Source: Arthrobacter cavernae (GTDB lineage: Bacteria; Actinomycetota; Actinomycetes; Actinomycetales; Micrococcaceae). From it: a stretch of 64,000 nucleotides of DNA. The DNA lies in NCBI RefSeq assembly GCF_017368795.1, contig NZ_JAFNLL010000040.1, forward strand, positions 1-64,000, in the 5' to 3' direction. Positions 60,229 through 64,000 of this stretch are shown piece after piece. Made by a program: the position numbers and the translations under genes. Numbering within the stretch: position 1 is the stretch's first letter; each line of letters starts with the position of its first letter. Under the pieces are notes generated by a model that saw only the letters and a program-made list of their open reading frames with translations, searched no databases and had not been told where the DNA came from.

Positions 60229-61539
60229 CTATTCCGGCAGCGGTTTGAAGGCCGTTTCCTTCATTGTGGCGTAGAAGAACACGGAGACGGCCATGAGTCC
60301 GGCAACGTACCAAGGGAAGGCTCCACCGATGTTCCAGGCTGCGAACTGGGTGCCCACCATGGGTGCTGTTCCTCCGATGAGTGCCACCGTGAGGGAGTAG
60401 GGGAAGCCGATGCCGGAGGCGCGGACCTTGCGGGGGAACAGTTCGCAATAGGCTGCCATGGAGCTGGCCTGCAGGAGTGCGAGGACCAGCATGGCCGCAC
60501 TTTGCAGGATCATGAGGGTGGCCAGCGAATCGCTGATCAGGCCCATCGCCGGGATGGTGCCACCAGCGAGTATGACGCCGGCGGCGAGCATCGTCTTCCT
60601 GCGGCCATACTTATCGGACAGCGGGCCCGCGATGAGGGCTCCTACCAATGCCGCGACCAGGCTGACGAGCGTGGCGATCATGCCGTATTTGGGGTCCAGT
60701 CCGCCGTAAGTCTTGGCGTAGGCCGGCATGTAGCTGCCCCACACATAGACCATGGCGGTGAAACCGAGCGTCAGACCGACCACCTGCACGGCCTGCCGGG
60801 GGTGTTTGGCGAAGGCGGTGAAGAGGCCCGGCTTGTCCCCGGAGCTGTGGTCCGCTGCGGTTTCCTTCATGCCGCGGCGGATCCAGATGCCGGCCAGGGA
60901 CAGGGCTGCGCCAATGCCGAAGATGATGCGCCAGCCGTACTCGACCATGTCCGCTGCCGGCAGGATCCAGGCGGCGCCCAGGACCAGGACCACGACGAAG
61001 ATCTGGCCAAGAACGGCGACGGCGTTCAGCATGCCGCCAATCTGTCCTCGCTTTCCTTGCGGCGCGATTTCCATGGCGAAAGCCGACATGGCCCCGTATT
61101 CGCCACCGATGCAGATGCCGTGGATGATGCGTGCCAGCAGCAGCAGGACGGGGGCCAGGACGCCGACCTGTTCATAGGTGGGAGCCACGGCAATCATCAG
61201 GCTGCCGATGCCCATCCCGTAGACAGTGATCAGCAGGGTGAAGCGGCGTCCGACCAGGTCCGAGACCTTGCCGAGGATGAGGCTGGACAGGGGCCGGACG
61301 AGGAAGCCGACCGCCAGAATGCCAAACGTGCCCATCAAGGCAACCAGCGGTGAGGCGTCCTTGGGGAAGAACTGGGTGGCGAAGTAGATCGAAAGGAAGG
61401 CATAGGCGTTCCAGTCGAACCACTCGATCAGGTTGCCGACGGCGGCTGAGGCCAGTTGCCGTCGTGGAATGCGTCCCGATGTCGGGGAGGGCGTTACGAG
61501 CGGGGCAGCCTGTGTGTCATTGCTGATCGCGTTGGCCAT
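60229..61539 (-). CDS. MHS-family MFS transporter
   Basis: 436 aa, 12 TM. AAVGNLIEWFDWNAYAFLSIYFATQFF, RPLSSLILGKVSDLVGRRFT and RIIHGICIGGEYGAMSAFAMEIAP are MHS (proline/betaine, shikimate, dicarboxylate type) signatures. First gene of the leftward operon, divergent from the amidohydrolase gene; probably imports the substrate of the cluster. Confidence 0.87.
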   Translation of the reverse strand: MANAISNDTQAAPLVTPSPTSGRIPRRQLASAAVGNLIEWFDWNAYAFLSIYFATQFFPKDASPLVALMGTFGILAVGFLVRPLSSLILGKVSDLVGRRFTLLITVYGMGIGSLMIAVAPTYEQVGVLAPVLLLLARIIHGICIGGEYGAMSAFAMEIAPQGKRGQIGGMLNAVAVLGQIFVVVLVLGAAWILPAADMVEYGWRIIFGIGAALSLAGIWIRRGMKETAADHSSGDKPGLFTAFAKHPRQAVQVVGLTLGFTAMVYVWGSYMPAYAKTYGGLDPKYGMIATLVSLVAALVGALIAGPLSDKYGRRKTMLAAGVILAGGTIPAMGLISDSLATLMILQSAAMLVLALLQASSMAAYCELFPRKVRASGIGFPYSLTVALIGGTAPMVGTQFAAWNIGGAFPWYVAGLMAVSVFFYATMKETAFKPLPE

Positions 61540-61561
61540 CTGAACTCCATTTCAACTCGTT

Positions 61562-61577
61562 GTTGCATCATTGCAAC
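61562..61577. promoter_or_regulatory. Putative operator of the YheO-type regulator
   Basis: GTTGCA-TCAT-TGCAAC is a perfect 6-bp inverted repeat in the divergent region, and a second GTTGCAAC lies at 61625-61632. The shared core and the location between the two operons make it the best candidate binding site for the regulator at 63032. Confidence 0.55.
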
Positions 61578-61818
61578 TGCTGAGTGAGATTATTCACATA
61601 TCAGTTGAGGTGAGTCAAGAGAAAGTTGCAACAATTCCGTGAGCCACGTCTCAAACGATGAAGAACTCCGCGATTCCGCGAGGATTCCGCGGGGATTTGA
61701 ACCTTCCGGTTGACTACTTCAACCGGTCGTGCAAATCTTGCCACAGAGCGTTGAAACGGATCGATCCTCCGGCCCGGGCCGGGCGGATGCAACGAAGCAC
61801 AACAGGAAGGCGATCACC

Positions 61819-63045
61819 ATGGCGGAGTTCTACAGCGCAGGGACTGTCATCACCGAGCAGGCGGATGAAGTACTGCACGAGGCGGGGGTGCTGTTCGACG
61901 GCGAGCAGATCCTGTGGGTGGGCACTGTTGCCGACTTCGACGCCGGCCGCATCGCCCCCGAGGCAAAGCGCCGCGACTTCGGCCCCGACGCCACCGTTCT
62001 GCCGGGCTTGATCGACACCCATGTCCACCTGGCCTTCGACGGAAGCCCCGACCCCGTGGGCGTGGTCCGCAGCGTGGACGCTGCACGCCAGCTGGCCATC
62101 ATGTTCAAGAGTGCACGCGAATTGCTGAGCGCCGGCGTCACCACGGCCCGCGACCTTGGAGCGCCGGGCCTCCTGGACATCACGGTCAGGGACGCCATCC
62201 GCGACGGGCTGGCGCGTGGCCCGCGGATGGTCACTGCCAACGCTCCCCTGACGGTCACCGGCGGACACTGCTGGTTCTTCGGGGCCGAGGCCGACGGCGT
62301 CGACGAAGTCCGCAAGCGGGTGCGGGAGGCGCGCAAGGCCGGCGCAGACACCATCAAGATCATGTCCACCGGCGGCAACATGACCGCCGGGACACGGCCC
62401 TCGGAACCGCAGTACTCCCAGGAGGAACTGAGCGCGATCGTCGACGAAGCGCACAGGTACGGAATGAAGGTCGCGTCCCATGCGCATGGCACGGAAGGCA
62501 TCCGCCGCTCCATCGTGGCCGGGGTGGACAGCCTGGAACACTTCACCTTCCAGGACAGCGCCGGCAACATGAAGGAGGACCCCGAGCTCATCGCGGCGGC
62601 CGCGGCGAAGGGTATCTACGTGTGCAAGACCCTGGGACTGGGCTGGGTTCCCTACATCACGTCAGGGCGGCCGGTAGCGCCGAAGATGCTCCGCGAGCTC
62701 CTGGACCAGGGGGTCAAGGTGGTTGCCGGCACCGACTCCGGCATCAATGACACACCGCACGTTGAATATGTTGCCGGCCTGGAAGCCATGGCCAGCCTCG
62801 GAATGAGCAACGGCGAAGTGCTGGCCTCGGCCACCATCACCGCAGCGGAGTCACTGGGGCTGGACGGCGTCACGGGAAGCCTTGCCGCGGGAAAGCAGGT
62901 GGATATGATCGTGGTCAACGGCAATCCCCTGTCCGATCTGGGCGTGCTACGGAACATCCTGGCGGTTCTCGTCCGAGGCCAGGAGTACGTGCCGGAATTC
63001 GCCTCCACCACCACTTGGAAAGAAGCCACCCATGCTGCCAGCTAA
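61819..63045 (+). CDS. Amidohydrolase superfamily enzyme (imidazolonepropionase-like)
   Basis: 408 aa. Metal motif VLPGLIDTHVHLAFDG, then GVTTARDLGAPGLLDI, VTGGHCWFFG, KIMSTGGNMT (bridging Lys), VASHAHGTEGIRRSI (His pair), GVDSLEHFTF and VVAGTDSGI (catalytic Asp). It hydrolyses a cyclic amide, imine or peptide-like ring. ATG 61819 after CAGGAAGG. The 3' end overlaps the regulator gene by 14 bp. Substrate unknown; likely released as an amino-acid-like product for the neighbouring enzymes. Confidence 0.88.
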   Translation: MAEFYSAGTVITEQADEVLHEAGVLFDGEQILWVGTVADFDAGRIAPEAKRRDFGPDATVLPGLIDTHVHLAFDGSPDPVGVVRSVDAARQLAIMFKSARELLSAGVTTARDLGAPGLLDITVRDAIRDGLARGPRMVTANAPLTVTGGHCWFFGAEADGVDEVRKRVREARKAGADTIKIMSTGGNMTAGTRPSEPQYSQEELSAIVDEAHRYGMKVASHAHGTEGIRRSIVAGVDSLEHFTFQDSAGNMKEDPELIAAAAAKGIYVCKTLGLGWVPYITSGRPVAPKMLRELLDQGVKVVAGTDSGINDTPHVEYVAGLEAMASLGMSNGEVLASATITAAESLGLDGVTGSLAAGKQVDMIVVNGNPLSDLGVLRNILAVLVRGQEYVPEFASTTTWKEATHAAS

Positions 63046-63796
63046 CGTATCCGGACTTTCGCACGACGACGGCGCCGGGCTGGCAGGGCTTGCCGGCCGC
63101 CTGTCCGGTTTGGATGCCGAGACGATCAACACTGTCCTGGAGGTGCTGGTGGAGCCGCTGCAGAGCGCCCTTCCCCAGCCCGTGGAGGTTGTCCTTCATG
63201 ACCTCACCCGGGTGCCGAACACGGTCCGTGCGATCGCCGGCAATGTCACGGGCCGCCAGGTCGGTGACCCGCCCACGGACTTTCTCCTGGAGCATGTGGC
63301 CCAGGGCAGGCTTGAGCACCAGATCGGCTATGCGTCCTCCCTGCCGGATGGCCGGCAACTGCGCTGCACCACCATCCTGTTCCGGGACTCCGCGGGCAAG
63401 GCGGCCGCGGCACTCTGCCTGAACTCGGACGTCTCATCGTGGCTTGCCGCGCGGGCCATCCTGGACGGCTACATGGTGGGCCCCGGCGCCCTCCCTCGGC
63501 GGGCGCCGCAGCAAGCGGCGTCAAGCAGCGAGGCGGGAACCCATCGCCCGTCAAGCTCCGAATACTTCCCGCGGGATGTTGAAGAACTGGCGTCCTTCCT
63601 GATCCGCCGGGCCATTGAGAAGACCGGCGTGCCAGTGGAACTCATGCGCAAGGAACACAAGGTGGCCGTTGTCTCCGATCTGCAGAAGGCCGGGTTCTTC
63701 CTCGTCAAGGACGCCACGGAAACCGTTGCCGCAGCCCTGCAGGTTTCCCGCTTCACCATCTACAACTACCTGAACGAAATCCAAGAAGTGGCGTAG
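63032..63796 (+). CDS. YheO/DauR-type PAS-HTH regulator
   Basis: 254 aa. N-terminal YheO-like PAS domain (EVLVEPLQSALPQPVEVVLHDLTRVPNTVRAIAGNVTGRQVGDPPTDFLL) and a C-terminal HTH (LQKAGFFLVKDATETVAAALQVSRFTIYNYLNEI). A Ser/Ala/Pro-rich linker of about 25 residues separates them. Relatives such as DauR repress D-amino-acid catabolic operons. Translationally coupled to the amidohydrolase and very likely controls both divergent operons. Confidence 0.87.
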   Translation: MLPANVSGLSHDDGAGLAGLAGRLSGLDAETINTVLEVLVEPLQSALPQPVEVVLHDLTRVPNTVRAIAGNVTGRQVGDPPTDFLLEHVAQGRLEHQIGYASSLPDGRQLRCTTILFRDSAGKAAAALCLNSDVSSWLAARAILDGYMVGPGALPRRAPQQAASSSEAGTHRPSSSEYFPRDVEELASFLIRRAIEKTGVPVELMRKEHKVAVVSDLQKAGFFLVKDATETVAAALQVSRFTIYNYLNEIQEVA

Positions 63797-63838
63797 CCGT
63801 CGCCGCAGACGCTGCCCAACCTCAGAGAGAAGGTCACC

Positions 63839-64000
63839 ATGACGACTTCAACCACCGCCGCCCGCAAGGCGTTTGTTCCTGTCCGCCGCTCCGGGAACCT
63901 GCTTTTCGTCTCCGGGCAGCTGCCCTTGGCCGGCGGCGAGCTCGTGGCGACCGGAATTGTTGGTGCCACCGTGACCGTGGACCAGGCCCGTGAGGCCGCC
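63839..64000 (+). CDS. RidA-family protein (partial, runs off the window)
   Basis: The first 54 codons are visible: TAARKAFVPVRRSGNLLFVSGQLPLAGGELVATGIVGATVTVDQAREAA, the N-terminal strands of RidA/YjgF proteins (here of the YjgF-like VSGQLPL subtype). It is 43 bp after the regulator and in the same operon. RidA proteins hydrolyse reactive enamines/imines produced by PLP enzymes such as the MalY-type lyase of this cluster. Confidence 0.82.
   Translation, partial: MTTSTTAARKAFVPVRRSGNLLFVSGQLPLAGGELVATGIVGATVTVDQAREAA

Noticed and set aside
1..64000. CRISPR arrays, rRNA or tRNA genes
   Set aside because: No regularly spaced direct repeats, rRNA cores or cloverleaf/T-loop sequences were noticed on either strand.

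Overview
The window is high-GC actinobacterial chromosome. Gene content and order suggest the Micrococcaceae, most likely Arthrobacter or a close relative: an actinobacterial Ku/LigD pair, fructose PTS, many regulator/transporter pairs, and short intergenic hairpin repeats. This placement is inference from gene content, not a database match. There is no rRNA, tRNA or CRISPR array that I can see.

Layout. 1-5.6 kb: a redox-type HxlR regulator divergent from an NmrA-like quinone reductase, then two MFS exporters with a deleted SDR pseudogene and a divergent HTH/MmyB-type regulator. 6-10 kb: a small unknown gene, then 3-hydroxybutyrate dehydrogenase plus an MHS transporter divergent from a LysR regulator. 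10-18.6 kb: housekeeping genes (spermidine-synthase-like enzyme, O-methyltransferase, thiamine-binding-like protein, TetR, DoxX-AzlC-AzlD operon, glycerophosphodiester phosphodiesterase, DUF445 protein, dienelactone hydrolase) and a 30-aa hydrophobic peptide with its own strong terminator. 18.6-25.3 kb: a 5-oxoprolinase locus that has lost pxpB, an EcsC-like protein, several small conserved proteins and an MFS transporter. 25.3-30.4 kb: a LacI regulator with three operator-like sites controlling a Gfo/Idh/MocA dehydrogenase and a hydroxypyruvate-isomerase-like enzyme, then an EamA permease and a LysR regulator.

30.4-39.2 kb is a decayed, patchwork segment. It holds a LuxR gene abutting an SDR fragment, an SDR/flavin-monooxygenase fusion with a frameshift and a stop, an HbpS/GlcG protein, and truncated permease and RidA genes. 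It ends in a 3.5-kb IS481-family element (35615-39141) flanked by a 15-bp direct repeat. The middle of the element has been replaced by a polymorphic-toxin module: an AHH-type nuclease domain fused in frame to the transposase DDE core, a GTGA-overlapped DUF1629-like immunity gene, an RHS (YD-repeat) remnant and a Tn3 transposase remnant. The last piece of the IS transposase lies beyond this cargo. This is the most unusual feature of the window.

39.2-44.2 kb: a disaccharide phosphorylase operon (LacI regulator, beta-phosphoglucomutase-like HAD, GH65 enzyme) and an esterase. 44.5-50.5 kb: a complete fructose PTS operon (DeoR regulator, fruK, fruA, ptsI, ptsH), followed by a structured intergenic region and a small membrane protein. 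51-55.4 kb: small disordered proteins between two copies of an imperfect palindromic repeat, then the divergent non-homologous end-joining pair ku and ligD. 55.5-58.6 kb: two small proteins, a PrmC-like methyltransferase preceded by a perfect Shine-Dalgarno and a possible ATT-start leader peptide, a membrane protein and a VOC protein. 58.6-64 kb: a divergent catabolic cluster (AhpD-like protein, MalY-type C-S lyase and MHS transporter against amidohydrolase, YheO/DauR-type regulator and RidA). RidA runs off the window end.
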